The notes under the pieces were generated by a model that worked only from the letters and a program-made list of their open reading frames with translations, was not told the DNA's origin and did not search any database. This document shows, one piece after another, positions 1-13,200 of a stretch of 64,000 nt of DNA (the first letter of the stretch is position 1; the number at the start of each line of letters is the position of its first letter). A program made the translations under genes and the position numbers. The stretch is from Owenia fusiformis (taxonomy: Eukaryota > Annelida > Polychaeta > Sabellida > Oweniidae). The stretch is taken from the NCBI GenBank assembly GCA_903813345.2, contig CAIIXF020000010.1, positions 18,797,181 through 18,861,180 of the forward strand, written 5' to 3'.

Positions 1-663
1 CCACTGGTATTTGAGTTATCAAAGATTATGTTTTTTTTAACGAAAAATTGCCGTTATTTTGAAATAAAGCGGCCATCTTGAAAATTCTTTGTCGAACATA
101 ACAACTGTGTTTCTAGGCATCATCATATAAAATTTGAACCAAATCCATTCACTGGTATATGAGTTATCAAAGATTACGTTTTTTACGAAAATTGGCCGCC
201 ATCTTGAAATTCAGCCGCCATCTTGAAAATTATTTCTTGAACAGAGCTACTGTGTCCCTAGGCATAATCATATAAAATTTCCACCAAATCTGTTTACTGG
301 TATTTGGGTTATCAAAGATTACGTTTTTTACGAAAAATTGCCGCCATTTTGAAATTAAGGGGCCATCTTGAAAATTTTGTCGAACATAGCTACTGTGTCC
401 CTAAACATCATCATATAAAATTTGAACCAAATCCGTTCACTGGTATTTGAGTTATCAAAGATTACATATTTTTACGAAAAATGGCGGCCATTTTGAAATA
501 AAGCGGCCATCTTGAAAATCTCTTTTTGTGCGAAACTCCTTTGTCCCTAGGCATCAGCATTTGAACCAAATCCGTCAACTTGTATTTGAGTTATCAACGA
601 TTACATTTTTTACGAAAAATGGCGGCCATTTTGAATTGAGCGGCCATATTGAAAATTCTCAAC
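1..663. repeat. Tandem repeat, ~145-bp unit, about 4.5 copies
   Basis: The phrase GAGTTATCAAAGATTA recurs at about 13, 160, 305, 450 and 588, each followed by GCC(A/G)CCATNTTGAAA and ATCATATAAAATTTGAACC. The copies are diverged. The array continues past the left edge. It belongs to the same family as 48300-48782 plus 50275-50575, which ends in the same GGAC array and hairpin. Confidence 0.85.
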
Positions 664-984
664 CAATAAAGTGGACTAGTCGCATCATCAGTACTTCTAC
701 CTCCTCAGGTTTCGGGGCGCTCCGAAGTATACCTGATTGGGGATGGAGGTTGCCCCTGCAGAGTTGATCAGACTCCACATGCGGTGGTTAATTGAACCTA
801 GTCATAGAGGGATATACTTTGTTCTAGAATGGGACTGGGTTGGCTGCTATGTTGTAGTTGGAGTCCACTTCTCTTTCCTCCGCAGCCAGAGCCAACGTGA
901 TCATGACTCTGCTGTGGCACCAATATCCTTAACGGCTTTCCTAAGATGGCTGGACCGTATTCCCAGGTCCTTCAACACTCATAA
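664..984. other. GC-richer insert between repeat copies
   Basis: Sequence unlike its surroundings in composition, holding two overlapping small ORFs (up to 84 codons) that I do not recognise. The repeat family resumes at about 985 (GCATAAGCCTATAAAATG). Probably an inserted fragment of another element. Confidence 0.3.
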
Positions 985-1123
985 GGCATAAGCCTATAAA
1001 ATGTGAACCAAATCCGTCAACCGGTATTGGAGTTATCGCCCGGACACACGGACAAATGAACGGACGGACGGACGGACGGACGGCTTCTCTATATCCCCCT
1101 CGAACTTCGTTCGGTGGGATAAT
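985..1123. repeat. End of the 145-bp repeat family: GGAC microsatellite and terminal hairpin
   Basis: A last partial unit leads into (GGAC)n at about 1057-1083, then CTATATCCCCCTCGAACTTC and a short hairpin around CGAACTTCGTTCG. The same ending (GGAC array, CTATATCCC, CGAACTTCGTTCG, TGGGG) is at 50498-50570, so this marks a true family end. Confidence 0.7.
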
Positions 1124-1425
1124 AAATGTGTTCCCAACAATATTACCATGATCACCTCAGTTGGAATACAGTAGGCATTCAACCTAGAGGGCATATTAAA
1201 ATATCATTAAGGTGGAACACAAAGGGAAACATACTGAAAACACAAATCATAAAATAACCCTTAAAATTAATATAATGATAAAATGAACCTTGTTAAATGT
1301 GTTCTGAACAAGAGTACTATGATCACCCTTATTGTGTATACTGTAGCTTTAACCTAGATACTATGTCAAAACATCATTAAAGATAAGGTAGAACACAAAG
1401 AGCAACAGTTGAAAATACAAAAACT
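1124..1425. repeat. Two diverged ~172-bp tandem copies
   Basis: AAATGTGTTC...ACTATGATCACC and AACACAAAGNGNAACA occur in both 1124-1250 and 1296-1420. No coding content seen. Confidence 0.55.
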
Positions 1426-3548
1426 CAATTCAAGCTGAATCTAGTTGCGACTTCCCATTGCATTATATTTTCATTTGGCATTGTCAAAGAAATTAAAACA
1501 ATGATAGATGACATAATGGTCTTAATTTATTTTATATGAACACTAAACAAGCAATATTCATTCAAACAAATGACAAGCCGAAACATATTTTTTCGATCAT
1601 CGGGCTCATTGCTTGCATATCACATATTCTAATAGTATACCCCATGAACAGATTTTCTAAAAACATATTTTAAGTTACAGTGATTTAATTGCTTTATCGC
1701 AAATGACACATGTTTTCTTTGATCTTGTTATCATTGAAAATTGAATACATGTCTGTTTAGAGGTTTGAACATGGTGCTCAGAATTATCTATGGGAACTCG
1801 GGTTGGATGTCTCTGTGGCGTGATACGTTGACACAATCGTTATTGTATAAAATGACAGAGTTTGTTGGAAGGTTCAGTCCAGAATGTCTTTCCAAATAAG
1901 ATTTTGTATTTTTGTAGAAGGTTCTATGTTGCACCTACCTTAAGCAATACATTCAAGGTAGAATGTATTCTTGACTATATTGCAATTGGCAATTTGAATA
2001 TGGCCTCCTTTTTTAAACTAAATTTTTGCTTTTGCTATACTTTCGTATTGTGCATCTTCCACACTTAGTACCCTCTCTTATTTCATGTTTGAATTATATA
2101 ATAGTGTCAATACTAAACAATAAAGGTAAATTCAAAGGGGATCTGGTTTGTGGAAGTACCTCAATCTGTCAATAAATTGGGAAGGTCATTCACTGTTTAC
2201 AACAAAAACACAATAGGGTGTCTTTCAATACAAATTCTTATATTGACAAGTATCTACAAAACTCAAGATTTTAATCAAGGTTCTGTGAAAATATGTCAAA
2301 ATTACTCATTTGAAGAGTCGACATGACATGTGTTAAGAATCACTGTTAAAAACACACACTATTTTTTCTGATTTATTGAAAATATACTTAATGAAGATTC
2401 AAATTGCATAAAAATAATTCTGGAATTGCATTTTACCCTTTTCAATAATTTTCTAAGTTCTTATAGGTACACTAACTACCTTTCAATTTTGATAAGTTGG
2501 CACATGAATAAAGACATGAATAATACCCTAATAGTAAATAAAAAGTAGAAGAACAAAAGACTTGAAAATTAACTCAAAGTGACTTTCACCTTATTTGTTT
2601 TAAAAGTGATCTGACTTTTTTCCATAGGTGTTTGTTTAGTGTTTATGGAAGTCTACACGAGTTAAAGAATAATTTCCAATTTTCAAATCCTGTACTTGTA
2701 AATCCACCCTAGATCATGCATTTATGTAAAGGAGGAATAGTAAGGGGCCGAGAATAGATCCTTGGCGACGCCTGAGTTAATATAATTCATATAGGAAAAG
2801 ATTCTTGTCCATCAAGCATTACTTTGACACTTGTTGTATGAGTTCAGAAGGGATATAATGGAAGGGCCAATACCATGATGATTCTCTATGTTTATGTCAC
2901 GACCAGAAGTGATGACATGTTATTATTGTCTTTAACTTTTTTGCCCGGTGTTCGGCGGTTGTTGTTCGGCGTTTGGCGTCTATAACAGTGTTCGGCGGAT
3001 GGTGTTTGTAACAAATGGCAGGTGGTGACATTTTGCATGAAACTGCCCTGTTTTAATAGTAAAGAATGTATAAGTAATCTTAATACTTTATTAGTAATCA
3101 ATCATTAATTTCATATCAAAGTTATTCTTGTATGTTTGTATCTATTTCTATGTATACATCCAGAGGAGTAAGTGCACACTTACCAAAACACTCAAATTTT
3201 CTTTTTATTATGATTCAGCTATCCTCTCTTTTACCCATTTAATGTTGATGAAAACTATTGTGTAATTTAAACACTTACTGTATATTAAGTGTCATCACAT
3301 CATTATTTACATTACACTACGTCATTATTTAATTTCCATAAAAATATGTATGTAATTAACGTACTCAATACTGAGATTTTTTTAACATATATACTGTCCA
3401 AAATAATTGGTACTGGAAAAGCAATATACTATATCTAGTATCTCAATAACTACTCCGACTAGGAGAGTAATCTCTTCTTATATAGAGGGAAGGCCAATTT
3501 TTGTTTGGGCTTTATCAGTTTAAGTAAGACTCATTGGTGGAACGCGTA
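1426..3548. other. AT-rich stretch without recognised genes
   Basis: Only ORFs under 70 codons with no recognisable product. A cluster of GTTCGGCG motifs lies at about 2945-3000. I see no RNA gene or clear transposon ends. Confidence 0.5.
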
Positions 3549-4600
3549 TATACAGGGCGTTCATAAAGTTCTTGCAAAAGTAAGCTTACTCTAAAATTTT
3601 TGTTTCTCAATCATTCTGGCTGAAATTTTCACTCAGTATACCTACACTATTCATACATTTGAATCTTTTATAATAATGAATATGTCCTTGAAGAAAAAAA
3701 TAAATTTATGATTGCTAGAGTAACATGAGTCGGGGGTAGGTGGAGCAGCATTGAAAAAAAGAAAAATGTCGATAAAAATATGGGTTAGGGGTAACTTTAA
3801 CATACTTTGAAGTATCCTTGAAAATACAAAACAAGCCTATGTTGCCATGTCAACACTAGATGATGTCATATGATAACATCATAGTTGAAATTTCTTTGAT
3901 TCATGACATCACTCATGGTATCATAGTGACCTATATTGGTTGTTGACATCGGACTTTGTGAAAGGCAACGTAAATCTTATTTTTATGGAAATGGCTGCAA
4001 AATCAGCAAAAGATGATGATTTGCAATTACAAATAATCAGCATCATTGGAATGTATGTTTTACTGGGAAATTCAAGAAAACATACACTTGATGATATTCA
4101 TAAGGTGTTTTGGAAGTGGGCTATGGCCAAAAGAACCATTTACAAAACGGACTAAAACATTTACTGATGGTAGAACAAATGGTAAGGACAATGCTACATC
4201 AAGCCGTCCAAAAACGAAATCAAGTGAGGATCAGATAAGGTTGATGAAAGCCATCCATACAAAGATCAATCACAATAGATTTTCCAAATGGGTTCCCCCA
4301 TCTATTTTGGGAATGGTAAGTAAGACAGCAGAGGTGTATAGACCACGATAGACACTATTTTGATTGTGTATAGACCACGATAGACACTATTTTGAACACC
4401 TATACTCTTGAGATACTGTTATCAAAGTAAATTGGACAAGTTAAAAACATTTTGAACATTCAAACAAAACAGATCCTTTTTTGCCTACTCCGCCTACCCC
4501 TGACTCATGTGACTATAGCAACAATAACTTTTTTCCTCAAGAACCTATAAATTATAACTTAGGATCTCAATGTATGAATAGTGTATAGGTAGTAAGCTAG
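3549..4600 (+). mobile_element. Tc1/mariner-like DNA transposon relic
   Basis: Begins with TA and CAGGGCGTTCATAAAGTT. The interior is flanked by imperfect inverted repeats (CATGAGTCGGGGGTAGGTGG near 3725 against its complement near 4490; ACTATTCATACATTTG near 3645 against its complement near 4570). Two overlapping frames at 3940-4351 give a mariner-type DNA-binding region: RTIYKT, F-DGR, SRPKTKSSEDQIRLM and later a second helix-turn-helix trace. The frame changes between them, so it is not functional. No catalytic domain was seen. Confidence 0.6.
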
Positions 4601-5830
4601 CACCCAAAAATGTATTAGTTCGTGAACAAATTGAAATTACTTATTTCTTATGTATTTTTATGTGATACTTCAGAAAATTTTTGTCTGACGCGCCATATCC
4701 GGGGCGAAAACTGTCAAATAGGGTTTTCGACCCTAAAATGGAAAATTACAGGGGGTACTTTATCATCATTGAATAAATCATTCAGTTGGTCTTCAATCAT
4801 CATGATAATTTTGTTGAGAGTTGAGGAGATCATTTTGGGGTAGTATATAAAATTTCAATGGTCTGTCACTCATGGTTGTCATGGAAACCACAATTTTCGT
4901 TGTAAAGATCCTTAATTTTGGCAAAACCTGAACATGTACATCATATAGAATATAGATTATTTTTCGAATCAACAGATATCAGAACATTTTAGATCACTCA
5001 AAATAATCAGTACAGTTCAAACATTTGTTTAAATATAAAGGATATTGCAATGCACATGATTGGTCAGTGTCAAAGAACATACAATGACATGAGTGATCAA
5101 AAGTGGGCGTCGCCCCCATAATAGTAGATGATTGTTATTCTCTATAAAAACAGAGTTTAACTTGACTTTTGAGATATATTTACACTAAACTTATTTGATC
5201 ATATTTTATTTCAAGCATTTCTGGTAACACTGTATAAAAAAACGAATATTGCTTGCAAATAACGAGCAATTCTGGTGTTTATTTGCTTCGAATTGCATGT
5301 TATAAACAGTAATCATCACTGACAGAACGCAGACAATAACTGCATATATGGAACACAAATATATGCAGCTGCATATAACAAACATCCACAGAGGATACTG
5401 ACTGAATATACGGGTACTGTCACTGAGTATATTTGCTTATATTCAGACATACTTTGCATATTTGCTGTTTACTTGTGATTATATGCAGCGCAGAAACTGC
5501 ATATACCTGCTTATTTGGGATAGACAAATATAAGCAGTTGAGTATACTAGATATATATAGAAATTGACACTGGTTATATTTGCATATGATCTGCATATAT
5601 GCCATTTTTCATGAGTATTCCTGCATATTTTGAGATAAGTGATATACAGCATGTGATTATATTGAGACATGTACGAGAATATAAACTAACTACATTAGCA
5701 TATATGGAGTCAAGATCGGTATATTTGGCATTCCTTTAAGATCATATGCAGCACAAGATATGCATATTTTTGCTTATTTAGGACTGGTAGACGCTGTATA
5801 CAATTTAACACAAGTTAGAAAAAATTGCAC
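4568..5830. repeat. Left member of a large inverted repeat family
   Basis: 4580-4960 matches the reverse complement of about 14290-14645 closely (shared GTTCGTGAACAAATTGAAAT and CTGACGCGCC-TATCCGGGGC). 5030-5226 matches direct copies at about 11140-11300 and inverted copies at 13340-13450, 13740-13860 and 14060-14210. From 5330 to 5790 an array of short ATATGCAG/GCATATTTGC motifs has its inverted relative at 10310-10520. Confidence 0.75.
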
Positions 5831-8800
5831 ACAAACAGCTTTTACGTTTTTATAATTTATTTTAAAGTTCTTAAATACATCGGGAAACGAAAATAATTTT
5901 CAAAATCAAGGATATGATGTTCAATACTAAAAAATATGATGAAACATTTTGATGGATATAAATAGGATTATTATGTTTTGGCCAAACCTGTATACTGCTA
6001 AACAAATATATTTACATTGCATTGTACATGATGTAACATTATATTTCTATCTTTAAAATGGTGCGATGTATGCATATTGCTCGATTTTAAAAACTGTGTT
6101 TTTGTAGTTAGATATGGCCTGTCTTCCAGTAGAAAATTCTCGTACGATACCGAATTCTGCTTTCCCCATTCAAACTCCATTCTTCTACAAGTTTCTCAAT
6201 ATCTATGTAAATTCAGCTATCACATGATTTCTATTTTGCGAGAAATCTGTCAATGCACACAAATACCCTGCTCTGGAGACACTGCTCTGAAAGTACATAG
6301 ACACTACTGTGTATTTTAATCAATGATACAAAGACACCAGTTTATAGCATACTGTTCAGCCATACAGTATAATCATGGGCTTTCAATTAATTAAATTATC
6401 AAGATCAATGCCAAGTCTTATATTTACAACAATTTGCCAAGTGTCTTTATTGTGTTTTTTATTCATCGAACCTACTTATATCAAAACTCAATCATCTATC
6501 CATTAAGAGAAATAAAAGCAAGCTAAACTTTCACTTACGAGAGGCTTCGTCGTGTTCCTGGGTCTGGCATGGAGCAAACGACTGTCTGGCTAAATTGCGC
6601 CAATGTGTAGACATTCTCACCGTATGGCTTTATATTTATTGACTACTCGTAGAGCAAGCAAAGCAAGGCAAAATGTCAACCACCTTTGTGCGTGCCACGT
6701 ACGATCATTACTTGTACATCATAGCTCGGAGACATGCAGCGTGCTCAATATCCACCCTCCCCTCATCTTCAGTTATTCAATAACAATAGATATTGTTAAA
6801 ACATGAAAGACTAAATTCTGCAACATTTTGCTGCTATATTGAACAAGCATAATGCTGTATTGATGAACCCATGATTTGACATCTCTAATAAGTAATCTAA
6901 ACATAAACAGTGCTAATTACCTGACACAATTGCACAATTGTGGCCGGATGTTTGGAGAAGCATTCGTGATTTGTATAGAATTACCTTTTCATTCTTGGCA
7001 TTCAAAATACAAACTAATAATTCACTTTTTTATGTATTCAGTTTTAATTTCAAATAATAAGCTTATTCATAGGATTAAATCTGAATGACATTCTGGTGAT
7101 TTAAGAATTGTATTAATCTTGGACCCCCTCCCGACATAATATCTCATTAATAATCTGCAATCAAGAAATTGATAGACATAATTTAATCAGATAAATGGCT
7201 TATTAAGTTGTTAAGATTACTGATAAAGTGTTTGTTGGAACCCTTATTTAATATTTGTGTAGGCCTTGATATATATCTTATCTATATAGGGATTCAGCAA
7301 GAGATTATTGGGTCAAATGTATTTCCTCGCTAATGCATAGGTCACATTTGCTGCGATTCATCGGCCCGGTTGAGTATTTTGTTCCAAACTGAAATATGTG
7401 TTGCAATCAAATGTTTCGAAAGCCATTTACCCTGATTTAAACAAAACATCATTAAAGCTCTTTTTCAGACATTCGATCAATTTAAATCAATCAAGTTTAA
7501 ATGCGATCTCGCATATATTGCATACATGTATTTGTTTGCAGATGTAGTGATTGTATCTTACTCACATTTTCACATATTAATAGCTGTCATTTGACATGTA
7601 ATATTGAGTTTTCAATATTTTGATACATTTGTTTATTATTTTGCGATCATTAAAGCTTTAATCGGGGATAAAGATTTTGAATAAGTACACGTACATAACG
7701 TATTACAAGTCAAATACCTTATTTACTTTATATCATAATTTACTAGGAACCCAGATGCTAGAAGAAGCAGTAGATAAAACTCACATCAAATAAGCTAGAT
7801 GTAATTATTGAAAGGGTTATTGGTATTAAAAATCTCAATATTTTATTTCAACAAATGCCTTGATCTAAGGTATTACTTTCCCATGGATTTAAAAATCATC
7901 CCAGCACTAATTATAAGTAACACCATTGAACACAAGCCGTCTGATTGCATTACTTGCTAAAATAACATCCTTAGAAGTGAACAATACAGACATCTGATAA
8001 TAATCTAGCTAAGCCTCCCCCCGTGGTATCCATGCCCACCTTGTTATATTCTTAAAAAATGTTGAACTACCTTTTGTATTCCTTCAGAGATAATCGGTTA
8101 ATTTCTGAATTTAACAGAAAGTTAATTATACAATGTAGCACGGGGACTATACAATCATTACATACATGTAAACTTACCTTGCAAAATAATTTTATGCGGA
8201 AATTAGAACCACCGGCTGTAGAAATTAATCCATATAATAACTATAACAAACGGATTAATATTAGTGAGAACTTAACTCATTTGCAAGAATTAAATAATAA
8301 GGGATAAAAGTTTTGTATATTGCTCTGGCATGTCAAAAGGTATTTTTTGTAAGTTTGCTCTACCATGCACAAAACTTATTAATTGATCTGTCAAATGAAA
8401 CAGTTGCAATAAATGTGGCCGTTTCTTTATCTTTATTATCAACTGAGCATACCGAATCTTTCAAATATCGTGAATATATTTGGAAATGAGAAACAAAGCA
8501 AGACCCAATTCGAAATAGAAACAAGGCTATCTCTGATAAAATGCATAACAGAAAACATGTATTGTGGAATATATTGTTTGCAAGTTTAACTCAGTAAAGT
8601 CACCTGAATAATGTATGTTCCCGAATATCTTATTACACGATTGAGAAGACAATTCATCATATTACAGGCTAATTGCCAGCTTTCGCCTGGGGGGGAGGGG
8701 GGCTCAAGTACTTTCAAAAAAGTTCATATTAAACGCAATTGATATTTTATGCAAAGATCATGTAGAATATAGATTTTAGTGTCAAGGTTATCTCATTTGA

Positions 8801-8836
8801 TTTCACAAAATGGCTAACCTTATAAGCACTATTTGA
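5831..8836. other. AT-rich interval without recognised genes
   Basis: ORFs are short and unrecognised; the longest is 82 codons at 8059-8307. The exception is a locally CG-richer patch at 6530-6760, listed separately. A G-run (about 8690-8702) follows a GCCAGCTTTCGCCT motif like the hAT-type ends elsewhere. Confidence 0.5.
6539..6614 (-). CDS. Possible first coding exon (25 codons)
   Basis: On the minus strand ATG at 6614 opens 25 codons (MSTHWRNLARQSFAPC...) up to a strong donor CTC|GTAAGTG at 6539, leaving phase 1. A TATA-like AATAAATATAAAG lies just upstream on this strand (about 6630-6643) and the patch has more CG than its surroundings. No matching downstream exon was found between 1 and 6500, so this is only a candidate. 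Confidence 0.2.
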
Positions 8837-9064
8837 ACCAGGGGCAGAGTCAGCAATTGTTCAGGGGGTGAGATTTCTTGGGTTTGCATCAATGCGAACG
8901 AAGCGAGGCCCGGAACGGCGTTTACCCCCGGAATTTCTGGATGTCAATGTCAATGTTTTTTTCATATTTTGCAAAATTGCCTTTTCTTTTTGAGAGGGTG
9001 GGGAATGCAAGCGCACATGCCCCCCCCCCCGCCTTGGCTACGCCCATGCGAACCTACACCCAGC
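8837..9064. mobile_element. hAT-like nonautonomous element
   Basis: Starts CAGGGGCAGAGTCAGC and ends with a C-run then CTTGGCTACGCCCATG, the degenerate complement of CAGGGGCGTAGCCAG. Resembles the copies at 60883 and 62549. No transposase. Confidence 0.5.
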
Positions 9065-10289
9065 CGTAAACAGGTATGGGAATTATGTTATAATGATCAT
9101 GACATAGATAATGAGACGGAATGTAGCCTGTATAACTGTTGATTCCCGGGTTTTTTCTCTTCCTTCTCATATTATCAAATTATTAAAAAATGATATTTTG
9201 ATTCACAAAACTGCACTGTAACATAAAAAAGTACACAAAGGCAACCGCATTTACAATCTATAGTTCTGAAAAAGCAGGATTAAAAAAGCCAGTTTCAAAC
9301 TGAAGTTAAAAAGCCGGCTTTTGATACCAAGTTTGTAAAATTCAAATAAGAATACTAACTTTATTTTCTATTTAAACTTAAATCAATTTATTATGAACAA
9401 ACTATCCGGGCAAACTATGACCAAGCATCGGGAATAGAAAACTCATGTAAATGAGTTATATAAGACAATGAAATCAACACTGATTGAAACATAAACACTA
9501 TGAAATCTTCTTTCGATTCCATTACCTGTTATAATTTTTTTGAAATACCGACTTTACCGGGAAGAATTTAACATGGGCTTTAATTCAAAGGCAAGAATGT
9601 GTTTTGATAATTTATTAAGCGGATTAAAAGCTGTTGGACGTTGCTCCAGTGATCTATATTTTATGATTCTGAATTGATGTGTGGATTATAATTGAAATCG
9701 AAAACATGACCAAAATAGTCTAGACTTCCATTTGCTTTGATCATGAGGAATTGGAAACAATCAAAGCGGCGATTTGAAAAAGTAAAAACTTGAATTCCCA
9801 TGCATAATCCAAGATTTAATACAAACGGTGTTAACAGGTTGTCAATGTTAAACAATAATACCTTCTCGGGAAGAATTAGGTTGCATTGACTCTGAAAGTA
9901 GAGATAACAAGTTCAGCGGTGTAGCCAGCTTTCCGTCGGGGGGGGGGGGGGGGGGCGATATCCATACAAAACACGTGTTTGCACAAGCTATTTTTATTAG
10001 CAACTTTTGATAACTACAAGGAAGATCTCTCTTTTCTGGCGCGACTGTAAAGGTGTCCAAAATCATAATTATAGTAAAAATAGATCATTTCAAAATCCAT
10101 CTAGTTGCTTATTATACACAGGTAAAGTCATATTCATTAAGAACTACGGACGGTTCTTACATTCTTTTGTTGTATTGTTTTATCATGCTTAAAAGAAAGA
10201 TACGCACAAATAGTCTGTTTTTTATTTGTATGCTCAGTTATAAAATGAGCAGTGTAACTTAGAAATAGCTTAATATAGTCAGAAAGAAG
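9065..10289. other. AT-rich interval without recognised genes
   Basis: Nothing coding is supported. A run of about 20 G at 9938-9957 follows GTAGCCAGCTTTC, another trace of the hAT-like end. Confidence 0.45.
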
Positions 10290-13200
10290 CAATTATAATG
10301 TGTGACTATATTGCACACTTACAAAGTATTGCGTTTGCATATATTTGAGTATTCTTAACTTCACATATAATCAGTGCTTATATGCGCTGTTCTACAAATA
10401 AAGAGGAGCAATACCTGAATATACAGAGTGTTCCATATATGCAGCGAGTATTGTCTCTGTAATGTCTCTGTTTATATGTGCTGAGTATTTTTGCTGATTA
10501 CTGCTGATTACAAGAGATTCTTACAAATAGACACTTCTTATAACCAAGCAATATTCTCTATTTTATATAGTGTAAATAATGTACATCTAAGTGTTATAGT
10601 TATTGCATGGGGGGGGGTACAGAGGGGGGGGGCTAGTAAAAGAATTGGGAGGAGGCAGAGCTAACCAGCCTTAAAGCAGATATGAAATGGTATTTTTAAC
10701 CTAAACGAATCAATATAATTTTTTGATAAATGTATTTGGACATGTTTTCTCATCAGTAGTGTGAAAATTATTTCACTCTAACGATCGTTATAGCTGCTTA
10801 ATAAGCAATATTCAAATTGGTTGTGACGTTATTGGCCCCCACAAGATCTCTCACTGGTCCCCACGTGGCCCGTTTTTTGGTCCATTAGATCATGACGTCA
10901 TAATGCCAAACTGTTTTGTTATTTGTTTACACAACAATCCTATGGTTGCCGTGACGTTGTGACTACCTACGTTCGCAAGAACTCTACATTGGGCTTACAA
11001 TGGAGAAAACCGCATTTTTGTAGCTGCAAGTTGAGAAAAGCTATTTCAGTTGTCCTTTAAGTATAAATCTCATCTACATATTTCTGGATTTCATGGGGTA
11101 CATCTTCTGGGTCTTCTTCATATTCATCTCAATATAAGGGATATTACAACTTACATGATTGGTCAGTGTCAAAGAACATACAATTACACAAGTAAGTGGA
11201 TATCGTCCCATACTAGTAGATGATTGCTATTCTCTATAAATTGACTTGAGATACATTTACATTGGACTTCTTTGATTATACTTTATATCAAGCATTTCTG
11301 GTAAATAATGTACATCTCAGTCCAATAGTTATTGCATGAGGAGGGGTGGGGTTAGTAACAGTATTGGGCGGGGGCAGAGTTAATCAGCCTTAAGTATAAA
11401 TCCTATCTTTTGGACTTCATCATAGAGTATTTTCTGGGTCTTCTTAGTTATCTCAATATACTGTATATAGTTATTGTATGGGAGGGGGTAGTAACAGAAT
11501 TCGGAGGGGTGGGGGAACAAGTCAGCATTAAGTATCAATTTCATCTCCAGAGTTCTGGATTTCATATAAGATACATCTTCTGGAGTCTTTCTGATTCATC
11601 TCCTGGTGCTATATCAACAATTTTTTGAAGGAGAATATCAGTTGATAATCAATGCAATGGTGGAGTCATTCAGTTTCCATCTGTGTCCGTCTCCTGCTGG
11701 AATGTCAAGGTTTATGATATGGGCCATATGCACGATAAGTGCTTTGTAGTAAGCTCTTGACAAGGTGAAAGAAGACTGATGTTGGTTCCTCCATAGTCTT
11801 TGATTGTTTTAGGGGTCTAAACTTCTATTTCAATTGGTTTATGTAGTTTTGCTGGTGTAAGACATTGTGGCTTAACATAAATGCTTTTTTTTATATTAAT
11901 CAGTCTTCTTTTGTGTCTCCAGCACTACACTTTGCTGTATTCTGTGCTTATCCTAACACATTGATTGAAGGACTTATAAATGAAAGATATGTAATCTTTA
12001 AAATGCACATGAGATGAGGAAAATATTGCCTCGCTACATAATTTTGGTAATCATATATGTATGAGATGGATTGAAATTGTGTTTATTCCTTGTGACAATA
12101 TTACCCTCTGGGCCCATATAGGCCCTAAGGAAATATTATACTGTCCCTCAGAAAAAAAACATATTGAATCCCTCCTGGTAAATAATCTCTATATACACTG
12201 TGATGTGATGCAAATGCTGAATTTCATGGATTCTCTGATGGACTTGTTTTGTTTCTGGAGCTGGCAGAAAATATGTAACCTGATAGGAGAAGAAGAGGGT
12301 GGTGGCACCTCAAATCTAGAAATGTAGAAAATATCAAATGTAGTACATGAGTCCCTAAAGATTGGAATGAGTTCATAAATAAGGATGCAAACAAGAAGCA
12401 ACTTTACCAGTTACACTTAATTGAATGATAAAGACCAGAATATGCCAAGAAAAATCTACTGTGTAGCAGGTGGGAAATGCCATATCCTTTCATGATCATC
12501 ATGATAAACCATGACACTTTATTTCTTCCTAGCCCTGAAACAGAAAGATACTATGAGTATCAGAATGTCTAGTGATGGCAATACAATAACAACTATAGAT
12601 GAGCCTTCTCATAGTCTGATCATTTTCATTCTTTTGATTTATCGCCTGATATTGATATATCAACAATCTCTTAAGAGAGAATACCACTAAACACTTGCAG
12701 ATTTGAGAGTCATTCAGCTGCGACTCATATGGTGCTCCATCTTTTTAAAATGTGCTATCCTGCCCCTTCAAAGCATGGCACTTACTTCATCTAGCGAAGG
12801 TATAAGTGCTAGGAAGGCTGCATAAATTATGCCAGGCCCTAGATTGGGAGTAGTAACAGAATAATTGGGAGGGAGTAGAGCTCATACACTGGCTCTACTT
12901 CCTCCCAAGTCTGTATTTTGGGGAGTTTTCATGTTTGAATTGTAATATAGACCTCAGAGCAGGCGTGAGATTGACAGTGACCCTTTAGGGCTAGGTACAA
13001 AAGCTTTCGAACCCCTCACTACCTTGCCTAGCCATATGGAGTGTATTTGTCGATATAACACCTGCTCTTCAGTCTATATTTCTTAAATAATAGAAGTTAA
13101 GACTTATAGATGACAGTGATCTCCCCAGCATTAAAGCAAGAAGGCGCAGCACCCAGCTGAGATTTTGAAAATAGGCTTGCACCCACCTGAAAATCCATAT

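Noticed and set aside
1-663. CRISPR-like array
   Set aside because: The units are ~145 bp, diverged and without conserved short repeats and unique spacers; the genome is eukaryotic.
12061-12327. 88-codon plus ORF
   Set aside because: No recognisable domain and no splice or promoter context; expected by chance in this repeat region.
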